Below are positions 8,634-17,129 of a DNA stretch of 64,000 nt, in pieces. The stretch spans positions 558,001 to 622,000 of the forward strand of contig JADJWF010000003.1 in NCBI GenBank assembly GCA_016716505.1. Direction: 5' to 3'. Made by a program: the position numbers and the translations under genes. The first letter of the stretch is position 1. Every line of letters starts with the position of its first letter. Source of the DNA: Verrucomicrobiota bacterium. GTDB lineage: Bacteria > Verrucomicrobiota > Verrucomicrobiia > Limisphaerales > J093. The notes below the pieces were generated by a model. It saw only the letters and a list, made by a program, of their open reading frames with translations, made no database searches and was not told where the DNA came from.

Positions 8634-10604
8634 CTATTTCGCCTTCGCCTGGGCGCGTTCGGTCAGGGTCTTCACCCGCTTCGCAAGGTCCGCGTTGCCG
8701 GTCGCGTTGCCGGCCGCTTCCAGCGGAGCGACGAGCTGCGCGGCCACTGCCTTGGCCGACGCGTCGTTGCGCTTGAGGAGTTCGTCCGCCACGGCGACCA
8801 ACGCGGCCACGGCTTCTTCCTTCGTGTCGGCCGCTTGCAGATGCGGCGTGATCAGTTCCACCGCCGCCACGTTCTTGATGCTGCCCAGCGCCCCGAGCAG
8901 CAACCGCTTCTCCTCCGGCCGCTGAGCCACGGTCGCCGCTTCCCGACAGATCGCCAGCCGCTGTTCCACCGGGAGGTCCGGGTTCGACGCAAAGCCGACA
9001 TAGCCGCGGAGACCGAGCATCTTGTCGTTCGCCGTCGCTGCCGACCTCGCGAGATTCAGAAGATCGGGTGCCGCGTCCGCCGTGCGCCAGTCGCTCAGCA
9101 CGCGGATGGCATCCGCGCGGATGGCCGCGTCCTGACTGCCCAGCGCCGCGCGCACGACTTCAAGCGCCTCTGGCCCCCCCAGCGCGCCCAACACGCGCAA
9201 CATCGCGGCGGACTTCGCCGCGTCGAGACCGGCGAGCCGGGAACGCACCAACGCCACGGTGCCGGCAGGATTACCCACTCGCACCGCGAGCCCGCTCAAC
9301 GCTTGTTCCGCAGCGTCCAATTCCGGATTCGACTTCGCGCCGGTCAGCACCCCCGCGAGCACGGGCACCTCGGCGGCGCCGCCCAATTCCCCGAGCCGAC
9401 GGATGGCGGCAACCCGCACCCCCGCGTCGGCGTCCTGCGTCGCCTTGATCACGGCGGGCATCGCCTGGGTCAGGCGCCGTTTGCCGATGAGATCCAGCCC
9501 CAACGCGCGTTGGCTGGCTGCTTCGCTCGCCAGAAGCGCGGTAATGGCGGCGTCGGCCTGCGGACCGGGGATGCTCGCCAGACCGTCCTGGGCGGCTTGC
9601 GCAATTTCCCGATCCGGATCCGCGGCGAGGCTGGCGAGATCCGGCACCGCCGCGGCGTTCGCCAGCATGGGCAACGCCCGCACTGCAGCCAGCCGAACGG
9701 CCTTCACCGAAGACTTGGTGAGCTCGGTGATCGCCGGCAGCGCGGATGCGTCGCCACTCAGCCCCAGCGTCTGCAGGATTACGATCTGCCGGTCGGGCGA
9801 AGCGGTCTTGAGGCTTGCCGCCAGCGTTCGGGTGGTCTCCGGCCCGGGCATTTCCTGGGCTACGCGCACGGCGGTCGCGAACAAGGTGTACTCGACTTCG
9901 GCAAGACTCGCCGCGAGCAGGCGTTGCGGATCGCCGGCGGCCCGGATCGCGCCGCGCAGAGCGGCGGAGCGCACCTGGTGGGGCAGGCTGGTGTTGCGGT
10001 AATTCGCGCCAATCTCCGCCACCACTTCCCTTTTCCCAGCGGCAAACAAGGCATCCAGACCCCGCCCGATCCCTTCGCAAAAAGCAACCAGGTTGGCTTC
10101 CGACGTTTCGCCCACCGCCTCCATGATTGCCGCCACCGCGCTTTCCGTCCCGATGCGCCCGAGCGCCCGCGCCGCAGCCTGGGCGACATCCGGATCGGCG
10201 TCCCGGAGCCGCAGCGTCAGCGCCGGCACGGCCGCCGCATCCTTGCGCACGCCGATCGAACCGATAACCCCCACCAGCGGACGGCCCGTGAGCGTGGCCA
10301 GTTGCGCGCGCAGCGCATCGTCCACGGACGAATCGGGAATCGTCTCGAGCGCGTACCGCGCCATGTGGTTCAACTCCGGATTTGGCAGGAGCGCCGCCAA
10401 CGCGGGAACGGCGTTCTTGGTACCGATCACGGATAGCTCCAGGCAGGCATCCGCCTTCTGCTTGCGGGTGGAGTCGGCCGCGGTCAGGACCGCGAGCAGC
10501 TCGGGCTCCGACTTGGTCAGCAACGGGGTGGGCTGCTGGGCAAAGCTCGATGGGACGGTCAACAGGAGCGTCGCCAGGGCGAGGGTCAATGAGGATTTCA
10601 GCAT
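8634..10604 (-). CDS. Secreted HEAT-repeat protein
   Basis: Protein of 656 residues with a clear signal peptide (SLTLALATLLLTVPSSFAQ) followed almost entirely by HEAT / PBS-lyase-type helical repeats of about 31 residues. Repeated blocks read like AVPALTLRLRDADPDVAQAA and DADAGVRVAAIRRLGELGG. Such solenoids act as protein-binding scaffolds. It starts 35 bp after the Gfo/Idh gene on the same strand, so the two may form one transcript. It is convergent with the DUF1552 gene, 45 bp away. No catalytic motif is visible. The precise partner is unknown; secreted HEAT-repeat proteins are common near sugar-oxidising and cytochrome-type proteins in Verrucomicrobia. Confidence 0.85.
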   Translation of the reverse strand: MLKSSLTLALATLLLTVPSSFAQQPTPLLTKSEPELLAVLTAADSTRKQKADACLELSVIGTKNAVPALAALLPNPELNHMARYALETIPDSSVDDALRAQLATLTGRPLVGVIGSIGVRKDAAAVPALTLRLRDADPDVAQAAARALGRIGTESAVAAIMEAVGETSEANLVAFCEGIGRGLDALFAAGKREVVAEIGANYRNTSLPHQVRSAALRGAIRAAGDPQRLLAASLAEVEYTLFATAVRVAQEMPGPETTRTLAASLKTASPDRQIVILQTLGLSGDASALPAITELTKSSVKAVRLAAVRALPMLANAAAVPDLASLAADPDREIAQAAQDGLASIPGPQADAAITALLASEAASQRALGLDLIGKRRLTQAMPAVIKATQDADAGVRVAAIRRLGELGGAAEVPVLAGVLTGAKSNPELDAAEQALSGLAVRVGNPAGTVALVRSRLAGLDAAKSAAMLRVLGALGGPEALEVVRAALGSQDAAIRADAIRVLSDWRTADAAPDLLNLARSAATANDKMLGLRGYVGFASNPDLPVEQRLAICREAATVAQRPEEKRLLLGALGSIKNVAAVELITPHLQAADTKEEAVAALVAVADELLKRNDASAKAVAAQLVAPLEAAGNATGNADLAKRVKTLTERAQAKAK

Positions 10605-10640
10605 GGTCTTGGAGTCGTTGAAGGTGGCTGCGGATCGGGT

Positions 10641-12005
10641 TCAGAACATGTACGGTTCGCGCATCGCCCGGGAACGCAGGCGATTGGCCTCGGCATCGCC
10701 GATGAACTCCTCCTTTACCGGATCAAATCGCATGTCGCGCTTGAGCCACATGCAGATGTTCGCGGCGTGGACGGCGGTCATCGAACGGTGCATGACCATC
10801 TCGTGCGCCACCGGCTTGCGGCGCGATTTCACGCAGTTGAAGAAGTCCCGCACGTGGCTCATCGGTCGCTGCGTGCGGGCCATGTAGTCGCGGACGACCT
10901 TGTCGAAATCCGCCAAGAGTTCCGGCCGCGACACCTCCGGCCGCGAATAGCCGTCGGCGACCGCCACCCAGCCTTCCGGGCCGTCGAATCGCATGCCACA
11001 GGAACCGCGCCAGTGCTTGTCGCCGCGCGAGAGGATCATCTTCACGCCGTTGGCGAAGGTCGTGACCATGCCGTCGCCGTCGGCATTGTTCACGTACTGG
11101 TAATGGACCGGGGCGGTGTCCAGCAGGTCAACCCCGGCCATCGCCTGGGCAAACGTGTGCGCGCCCCATTCGCCGATGCAACTGGTGTGGAAGTCATAGT
11201 GACCGCGCCAGCCGCCGCGGGTGTACTCCGCGTTGTAGGGCCGCCACGGACACGGTCCGAGCCACTGGTCCCAGTCGCACTCTTCCTTGGGCGGTTCGGG
11301 CTGGGCCGCCAACCAGTCGTGGCGCATGGCCGCTGCGTCCCAAGGCGCGATGTGCGCGTAGGTGGTGTGGACCTTCCCGAGCCGCCCGCTCTTGGCGAGC
11401 TCGATGGCGAAGACGAAATTCGCCTCGCTCAGCCGCTGTGTGCCGGTCTGATACACCCGCGCGTAACGATTGGCGGTTTCCACCACGGCCTGCCCTTCGG
11501 CGATCGTCATCGAGGACGGTTTCTCGGAGTAAATGTCCTTGCCGGACCGCATCGCCCACACGGCCGCGAGCGCGTGCCAGCGGTCACCGGTGGCGCTGAG
11601 CACGGCGTCAATGTCCGTGCGCACGGCCAGAAACTCGCGGATGTTGTCGTACACCTTGCAATCCGAGTTGCCGTAGCGGTTGTCCACCATCTTCTTGACC
11701 GCCTCGCGCCGGGCCTTCTGGGGATCGCAGACGGCCACGAACTTCACGTCCGGCTCGCCCATCATCCAGTTGAGCACGCCGGAGCCGCGGCCGCCGATGC
11801 CAATGCCGCCAAGGATGATGGTTTCGCTGGGCGGCACGGCACCGTTCAAGCCGAGCACCCGGGCGGGCACCACCAGGGGTGCCGCCACGGCACCGGCCAC
11901 CAGCGCCGAACGGCGGAGAAAACTGCGGCGACTCAATGAGGTGGAAAGTGAGGTGGAAAGGCTGAAAGACCGCGGAGGGTGAAAGCGAGGTGATCGTTGA
12001 TTCAT
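10641..12005 (-). CDS. Gfo/Idh/MocA family oxidoreductase, Tat-exported
   Basis: NAD(P)-dependent oxidoreductase of 454 residues that probably acts on a sugar or sugar derivative. The N terminus carries a Tat-type signal (SRRSFLRRSALVAGAVAAPLVVPA), preceded by a serine/threonine-rich stretch with a repeated SLST. The Rossmann motif follows as GGIGIGGRGSG, then YSEKPSSMT, the EKP motif of the family. The C-terminal domain contains GEWGAHTFAQAMAGVDLLD. Exported members such as glucose-fructose oxidoreductase carry tightly bound NADP, which fits Tat export. It is first in a likely two-gene transcript with the HEAT-repeat protein. The substrate cannot be deduced. Confidence 0.9.
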   Translation of the reverse strand: MNQRSPRFHPPRSFSLSTSLSTSLSRRSFLRRSALVAGAVAAPLVVPARVLGLNGAVPPSETIILGGIGIGGRGSGVLNWMMGEPDVKFVAVCDPQKARREAVKKMVDNRYGNSDCKVYDNIREFLAVRTDIDAVLSATGDRWHALAAVWAMRSGKDIYSEKPSSMTIAEGQAVVETANRYARVYQTGTQRLSEANFVFAIELAKSGRLGKVHTTYAHIAPWDAAAMRHDWLAAQPEPPKEECDWDQWLGPCPWRPYNAEYTRGGWRGHYDFHTSCIGEWGAHTFAQAMAGVDLLDTAPVHYQYVNNADGDGMVTTFANGVKMILSRGDKHWRGSCGMRFDGPEGWVAVADGYSRPEVSRPELLADFDKVVRDYMARTQRPMSHVRDFFNCVKSRRKPVAHEMVMHRSMTAVHAANICMWLKRDMRFDPVKEEFIGDAEANRLRSRAMREPYMF

Positions 12006-12144
12006 GGAGCGAGGCTAACGACGCGCTGCGCGCGCGGGAAGTCTGGAAAGCGAAATTCTGCCGGACTGGTCACGGCGCTTCGGAGAGTCGCGTAGCGTTG
12101 ACCGGCCGAGGAGACTCAGAGACGGCGCGGGTCCTCAGAGTCCC

Positions 12145-12656
12145 GCCGACCTCCAGTCGGCAGTCAAGCCGGCGCTACGTACCGCCGACATCCTTGTCGG
12201 CGCCGGTCTCCGAGCTTCCCTATCGGCAGCCGAGCCGGCTGGAAAGCCGGCGCTACACGTACCGCCGACATTCTTTGTCGGCGCCGGTCTCCGAGCTTCC
12301 CTATCGGCAGCCGAGCCGGCTGGAAAGCCGGCGCTACGGGCCGCCGACATTCTTGTCGGCGCCGATCCCCGAGCTTCCCTATCGCCAGCCGCGCCGGCTG
12401 GAAAGCCGGCGCTACACGTACCGCCGACATTCTTGTCGGTGCGGATCTCCGAGCTTCCCTATCGGCAGCCGAGCCGGCTGGAAAGCCGGCGCTACACGTA
12501 ACGCCGACATTCTTGTCGGCGCCGGTCTCCGACCTTCCCTATCGCCAGCGGAGCCGGCCGGAAAGCCGGCGCTACGCGTACCGCCGACATTCTTGTCGGC
12601 GCCGATCTCCGTCCTTCCCTATCGGCAGCCGAGCCGGCTGGAAAGCCGACGCTACG
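12145..12656. repeat. Tandem array of about 80-bp double-hairpin units
   Basis: Six near-identical units begin at 12184, 12264, 12343, 12423, 12503 and 12583, spaced 79-80 bp, with a degenerate partial unit at 12145-12177. Each unit holds two short inverted repeats. The first is GCCGACA-TTCT-TGTCGGC. The second is GCCGGCT-GGAA-AGCCGGC and is followed by GCTAC. A constant spacer, CTCCGAGCTTCCCTATCGGC in the best copies, joins them. Both strands stay open in several frames, but the period is not a multiple of three and the peptides look meaningless, so it is not coding. It fills the gap between the Gfo/Idh gene and the PEP-CTERM gene. The structure suggests a REP/MITE-like element or nucleic-acid hairpins. 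Confidence 0.9.
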
Positions 12657-12747
12657 GGCCGGTCGGGCAACCGAAGGCACTGACCACACCCCGGCGGTGA
12701 GCAGCCAACGGCAACCCGGACCGGCCCACGCTGCCGTCCAAGGGTAG

Positions 12748-12770
12748 GTGTCCGGCGGGACGCCGGACAC
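12748..12770. terminator. 10-bp perfect inverted repeat 3' of the PEP-CTERM gene
   Basis: GTGTCCGGCG and CGCCGGACAC flank a 3-nt loop GGA. It lies 53 bp beyond the stop codon of the PEP-CTERM gene in that gene's direction of transcription. It could be a terminator hairpin or another dispersed palindrome like those in the arrays on either side. No T-run follows. Confidence 0.4.
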
Positions 12771-12822
12771 GGCACGCGGGACGCTTGGGCTCCCCCTCTT
12801 CCGGGGCGCGGTGCCCGGCGCC

Positions 12823-13809
12823 CTACGCCTTCGCGCGCCGCCGCCAGAGTGCGAAGCCCAGCAGGCCCGCGCCTGCCAGCAGCCCGTACTCGTGCGGCTC
12901 GGGGACCGCCGACAGGAAACCCAGTTCAGACGTGAAGGTGTAGCCGGGCGGGAGTTCCTGCTCGAAAGCCGCGGTGTTCTGGAAACTCACTCTCTCGCCA
13001 CCATAACTGGCGATCGCGTACAAGGTGCTGTGCAAGAAGAGGGATCTCTGACCGTTCGGGTCGGGAGATTGGACGGTCCAGTTCGTCGGCAGCCAATCCA
13101 GCCGGAAGCGTTGCTCAATCACCTCATCCACGACCGTGTTTTCGTCCGGATGACGGATTGCCAGCTCCCGCCGCACCTGTTGTCCATTCACGGCAGAAAC
13201 GAATGCAAATCGAGCGGAGCCACCGCCGTGTTCTGTCGGAAGCTGGCCCCACCTGTAGGCGACGTAAGGTTCTTGGAGGATTTCGAGGCTGCCCTTCAAG
13301 TGGATCCGCATCGTGCCCCAAGCCTCCTGGGTGAAGTCGCCGAACACCGTGATCACATCGGAAAAGGAGGGCCGAAGCATTTGCATGGGAACCACCCCAG
13401 CCGCTGCCCACCAGATAGCCGGTCGGCGATTCCGACGAACCCGAATAGATGGGCGGCGTGGCGGTGACGGCGGACGCGCGCAGCTTGCCGGTCAGCAGGT
13501 GGCCGAGGCAAACGCGGAAGCCGCCGTGTCCCACTGAACCAGTCGGCTGTCAGCCGCCAACGAAGTGCTCGGCGTGTAATACTGGGCTCTGCCGCTGCGG
13601 GTTGGATCTATCCAACCATACGGCGCATCATTCCAGTTGCCGCTTGCCTGCAGGGACACTTGGGCGCCGCTGAGTTGTCCATGCACCGTGCCGGCCGCGA
13701 CGAGCATCCCGGCCCCCAGCCCAAGCCGAAAGGTCAGGGCCCAGCGGGTTCCTCCCCCGGGGCCTCGCCAGACCTTGTCCAACGCGTTCCTTGATGTTGT
13801 TGGTTTCAT
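12823..13809 (-). pseudogene. PEP-CTERM anchored secreted protein, broken by two frameshifts
   Basis: Three overlapping frames together describe one protein. It begins MKPTTSRNALDKVW at 13809 with an export segment (LGLGAGMLVAAGTVHGQ) and ends with a PEP-CTERM sorting signal: VPEP, a hydrophobic stretch (YGLLAGAGLLGFALW), then RRRAKA. Such proteins are processed by an exosortase and sent to the cell surface. The first frame stops at 13492; continuity is restored if about one base is added near 13498, giving ASAT then LLTGKLRASAVTATPP. A second shift near 13396-13400 joins GSGWG to VPMQMLRPSFSDV. Both sit beside G/C-rich runs, so sequencing error and real decay are both possible. No exosortase gene lies in the window. 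Confidence 0.75.
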
Positions 13810-14039
13810 TTTCGTACGTCTTTGGTTTCTGATTTTGTCGTCTGGCGAGGCAACGGAACCTTCGCCCGGAAGCCTCTTACGTGAGGCGCAGGGACTGGAC
13901 AATACGGGTAAATACCCCTAGTCGGCGGTGGCAGGTGGGCCTGGACAGGCGGCGGGCGGTCATCTGTTCAACAGCCGCGCGCGGGAAGGACGGTTGGCGC
14001 TCACTGACTGGGACTGCCACGGCGACCGGCTCCACTTCA

Positions 14040-14780
14040 CGGCCGACGGACGTTCTCACCGGGGCGCGGACCATCAGGTCCGCGGCGGGGCCTCAACGCC
14101 GCCGCCTCTCACCTACGCCCGCACCTGCCCGCCGGGCCTTGGCCGGAGCGGTTTCAGAAGGTCCCGCGTCACAAGTTGGACGCGCCATCTCCTTGCCGCG
14201 GACGTGAACGTCCGCGCTCCCTCCGGCGGCCGGACGTTCTCACCGGAGCGCGGACCTTCAGGTCCGCGGCGGCGCCTGAACGCCGCCACCTCTCACCTAC
14301 GCCCGCAGCAACGTCTTCCGGGGCCTTCTCGGTCGCGACTTCAGGTGATCGTGCTTCAACCTTTGTCGCGCCATCCCGTCGCCGCGGACGTGAACGTCCG
14401 CGCTCCCACCGGCGGCCGCACCTTCTCACCGGAGCGCGGACCTTCAGGTCCGCGGCGGGGCCTGAACGCCGACGCCTCTCACTCACGCCCGCACCTTCCT
14501 GCCGGGCCTTGGCCGGATCGGCTTCAGAAGGTCCCGCGTCACAAGTTGGACGCGCCATTTCCTCGCCGCGGACGTGAACGTCCGCGCTCCCACCGGCGGC
14601 CCCACCTTCTCACCGGAGCGCGGACCTTCAGGTCCGCGGCGGGGCCTCAACGCCGACGCCTCTCACCTACGCCCGCACCTTCCTGCCGGAACCTGACCGG
14701 GGCGGTTTCAGAAGGTCCCGCGTCACAAGTTCGACGCGCCATTTCCTTGCCGCGGACGTAAACGTCCGCGCTCCCACCGC
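14040..14780. repeat. Tandem array of about 185-bp double-hairpin units
   Basis: Units anchored on GCCGCGGACG begin at 14195, 14381, 14565 and 14749 (spacings 186, 184, 184 bp), preceded by a diverged partial unit from about 14040. Each unit holds CGCGGACG-TGAA-CGTCCGCG and, about 35 bp later, CGCGGACC-TTCA-GGTCCGCG. Both are perfect 8-bp stems with 4-nt loops, and the two loops are reverse complements. The rest of the unit is well conserved too, for example CAGAAGGTCCCGCGTCAC. An open frame of 277 codons runs through it, but the period shifts frame and the composition is arginine/proline/serine rich, so I do not call it a gene. Together with non-repeated flanks it fills 13810-14939, where I see no gene. 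Confidence 0.88.
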
Positions 14781-14939
14781 CGGCTGGACCTAACCGACTG
14801 CGAACGCCGCGGCGGCTGGCTCGACTTCAACCCGGCCGGCAACCGCCCCAACCGATTCCGCCCGAATCTCAGCCCGAATTGAGACCGAACTTTGGTTTCC
14901 GTGCGGAACCCATGCCGTCCGTACGGCGCCGCGCCGCGG

Positions 14940-15572
14940 CTAAAACACGGTTCCCTTGAGCGCCTTGAGCGCGTTGATCAGGAACTGGAAGGCGATGGCT
15001 GCCAGCAACAGCCCCATCAGCCGCGTGGTAATCTTCATCGCGATCGGGTTGATGAGTCGCGCGCCGTGGGCGGAGACCCGGAGGATCACATAGGACAGGC
15101 CGCAAATCGCGAGGATGCAGGCGTAGAGCGCCACCTGCTGGCTGAGGTCGTGCACCTTGCTCTCCAGAATGATGACGTTCGAGATGGCGCCCGGGCCGGC
15201 CAGCAGCGGCACGCCCAGCGGCGTGATGGCGATGTCATCCTTCTCGGCGCCCGCCGCTTTCTCCTCGGGCGACTCGCGCGTCTCGGAGGGATGGGCACGC
15301 AGCATGTCCAGGGCGATCAGCAACAAGATCACGCTGCCCGCCATTTGAAACGCCGGCAGGCTGATGCCGAGGAAGGAGAAGATTTGCTGTCCCACCAGCG
15401 CAAAGAGGATCAGCACCCCGGCCGCCAGGGCGCAAGCCAGCTTGGCGGTGCGCGCCCGCTGAGCCGGCGTGTCGTTGGGCGTCATGGCCAGGAACACCGG
15501 CACGAGCGCCAGCGGGTCAATGATCACGAACAGCGAACTGCCCGCGAGCAGGATGTACTCGAACAAGCTCAC
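14940..15572 (-). CDS. MarC family integral membrane protein
   Basis: Protein of 210 residues with six likely membrane segments: FEYILLAGSSLFVIIDPLAL, an alanine/leucine-rich second segment, MAGSVILLLIALDML, and three more in the second half. IDPLALVPVFLAMTP and ITPLGVPLLAGPGAI are hallmark MarC motifs repeated in the two halves. The function of MarC proteins is not established; the old link to multiple antibiotic resistance was withdrawn. The GTG at 15572 is chosen because it overlaps the TGA of the upstream gene (GTGA), implying translational coupling; homology also starts at VSLFEYILLAG. A charged loop (about 95-115) separates the halves. Confidence 0.9.
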   Translation of the reverse strand: MSLFEYILLAGSSLFVIIDPLALVPVFLAMTPNDTPAQRARTAKLACALAAGVLILFALVGQQIFSFLGISLPAFQMAGSVILLLIALDMLRAHPSETRESPEEKAAGAEKDDIAITPLGVPLLAGPGAISNVIILESKVHDLSQQVALYACILAICGLSYVILRVSAHGARLINPIAMKITTRLMGLLLAAIAFQFLINALKALKGTVF

Positions 15573-16933
15573 CGGGCCAGTTCTGCCGCCCCGCCCCCGG
15601 CGACGCAAGCCGGCGCGAGGATCGCGTCCTTCATCCCGTGGATGATCTTCTTGTCGGCCGGGCACAGCGTCACCAAGACGCCGCCGAGATGTGGCCGCGC
15701 GGCATCTCCCTCGCCGTTCACGAAGTAGTACGGACACAGCCGCGCGCGCGCCGGCATGGGCACCAGCGCCTCGCGGTCGAAGTCGTAGTACTCGGCGGCG
15801 ACGGTCCGCGGTTTGTGATATCGCTGGAGCACGTACGGCGAAGTGGGAAAGGCACGGAGCGCTTCGTCCACCGCGGCGCTCCAGTCGGCCTGCGAGACGT
15901 CGCTGCCGAGGGTCACGCTGCGGGCGCCCCAGGCGGTGGGATGAAAGCCGGACACCTTGAGAATCAGCTCCCGCTCCCGCTGGGAAAGGGTTTTAAGCTG
16001 CTGCCAATCCGTGAGGTTCAGCTCGGGAATTGCCGCGTGCGGCGGGAGCGGCATCGGGTCCACCACCCACGTGTAGGGCACGTGCTGCAGCAGCCGCCGC
16101 AAGAACCCTTCCCCAAGCTGTTGCCGCCAGAACTCGCGGAGGTTCCGGTTCCACAGCAGCGCGAACAGCAGCTTCTCCTCGAACACCGCTCTGGGCGGCG
16201 GCGTCAGGCGGATCTGCCGGGCGACCGCAAGGTCCAGAATGCGCGGTGCGTTGGGAACGTTCGCCAGATCGAAAAGCTCGAAAAAGCGGTACACCGCGTC
16301 CCCAGTGCGAATGTCGGTGAACTGCGCGTCGTGAACCGAAAACCGGGAGCCGAGTTGTGACGCAATCCATTCCATCTCCGGCCGGTACGTCGCCGATTCC
16401 TCCGAAACGACGATGCGCACCTGCGGCGCGTCGCCGCAGATGCTGGCAAAACCGTCCAGCATACCCCGCGCGCCACCGATGATCTCGGTGGTAGGATTCC
16501 GGATCGCGGATCTCGAGTAAACTGCGTTCAGCCACGCCGTCAGCCCGATGCCGCCCGGCACGGAATCCAGTTCGGTGATCGCGAAACCGTCGTCGGTCAA
16601 CAGGATGTCCGGGCGGATGACGCGGGGCACGTCGTTCTTGAAGGCAGGCTGACGCTGGAGGGCGACGAGCTCTGCGGGTTTGCCCTGATCCAGCAGGCCA
16701 GTCACCCAGGCCGGTTGCCTGCCTTCGACACTCTGGCGGTAGAGCAAGTTGACCGCGCGATAAAACTGGAGCAGGACGCGGCCGAGCGTCTCCAGCTCGC
16801 GGGCGAGGTGGGGGTCGAGTTCGAAGGGCCTGGGTGAAATGCGCCAGTCCTGCCCCGCGAACAGGCCGCCGGCGGGAATGGCCTGCCGGATCGCGAAGGC
16901 CGCTTCTTTGGCGGCGGGTGTGGTGGTGCTCAA
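15569..16933 (-). CDS. Uncharacterised protein, possibly circularly permuted ATP-grasp
   Basis: Soluble protein of 454 residues with no signal peptide. The segment RPDILLTDDGFAITELDSVP (about 109-128), followed by GGIGLTAWLNAVY, resembles the acidic and glycine-rich signature of circularly permuted ATP-grasp ligases (DUF404/407 and glutathionylspermidine synthase-like). ELILKVSGFHPTAWGARSV and PYVLQRYHKPR further on are compatible with nucleotide- and substrate-binding strands. I do not recognise a named family with certainty. Its stop overlaps the MarC start, so the two are co-translated. If it is a ligase it may join an amine or amino acid to a carboxylate. Fold assignment is inference. Confidence 0.6.
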   Translation of the reverse strand: MSTTTPAAKEAAFAIRQAIPAGGLFAGQDWRISPRPFELDPHLARELETLGRVLLQFYRAVNLLYRQSVEGRQPAWVTGLLDQGKPAELVALQRQPAFKNDVPRVIRPDILLTDDGFAITELDSVPGGIGLTAWLNAVYSRSAIRNPTTEIIGGARGMLDGFASICGDAPQVRIVVSEESATYRPEMEWIASQLGSRFSVHDAQFTDIRTGDAVYRFFELFDLANVPNAPRILDLAVARQIRLTPPPRAVFEEKLLFALLWNRNLREFWRQQLGEGFLRRLLQHVPYTWVVDPMPLPPHAAIPELNLTDWQQLKTLSQRERELILKVSGFHPTAWGARSVTLGSDVSQADWSAAVDEALRAFPTSPYVLQRYHKPRTVAAEYYDFDREALVPMPARARLCPYYFVNGEGDAARPHLGGVLVTLCPADKKIIHGMKDAILAPACVAGGGAAELAR

Positions 16934-17129
16934 GGGCCCTCGCTAATTGCGGCCCGCGGCAGGCTGGCCAGCAGTGAAGCCAGTGTGACCTCGGGGCACA
17001 GGTCGTTCGCGCCCCTGACGTCCCCGTTTCGTTCCGCTGTCCGCATCGGCGGCAGACTAGACTTTGTGTCCCGGCTGACAAGCCGGCGACCCGCGCCCCG
17101 GGCAGCGCGGGCAAAACGCAGCGGCCGCC

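Noticed and set aside
12145..12656. Possible CRISPR array
   Set aside because: The sequence between the short palindromes is conserved in every unit, so there are no variable spacers, and no cas gene is near. It is a tandem repeat.
13124..13534. Independent small gene between the two PEP-CTERM frames
   Set aside because: Its middle part joins smoothly to the frames on both sides; it is the central piece of the frameshifted gene and out-of-frame tail.
13928..14761. Long plus-strand reading frame of 277 codons across the 185-bp array
   Set aside because: The 184-bp spacing changes frame from unit to unit, the peptide is arginine/serine/proline rich, and no start signal or family motif is present.
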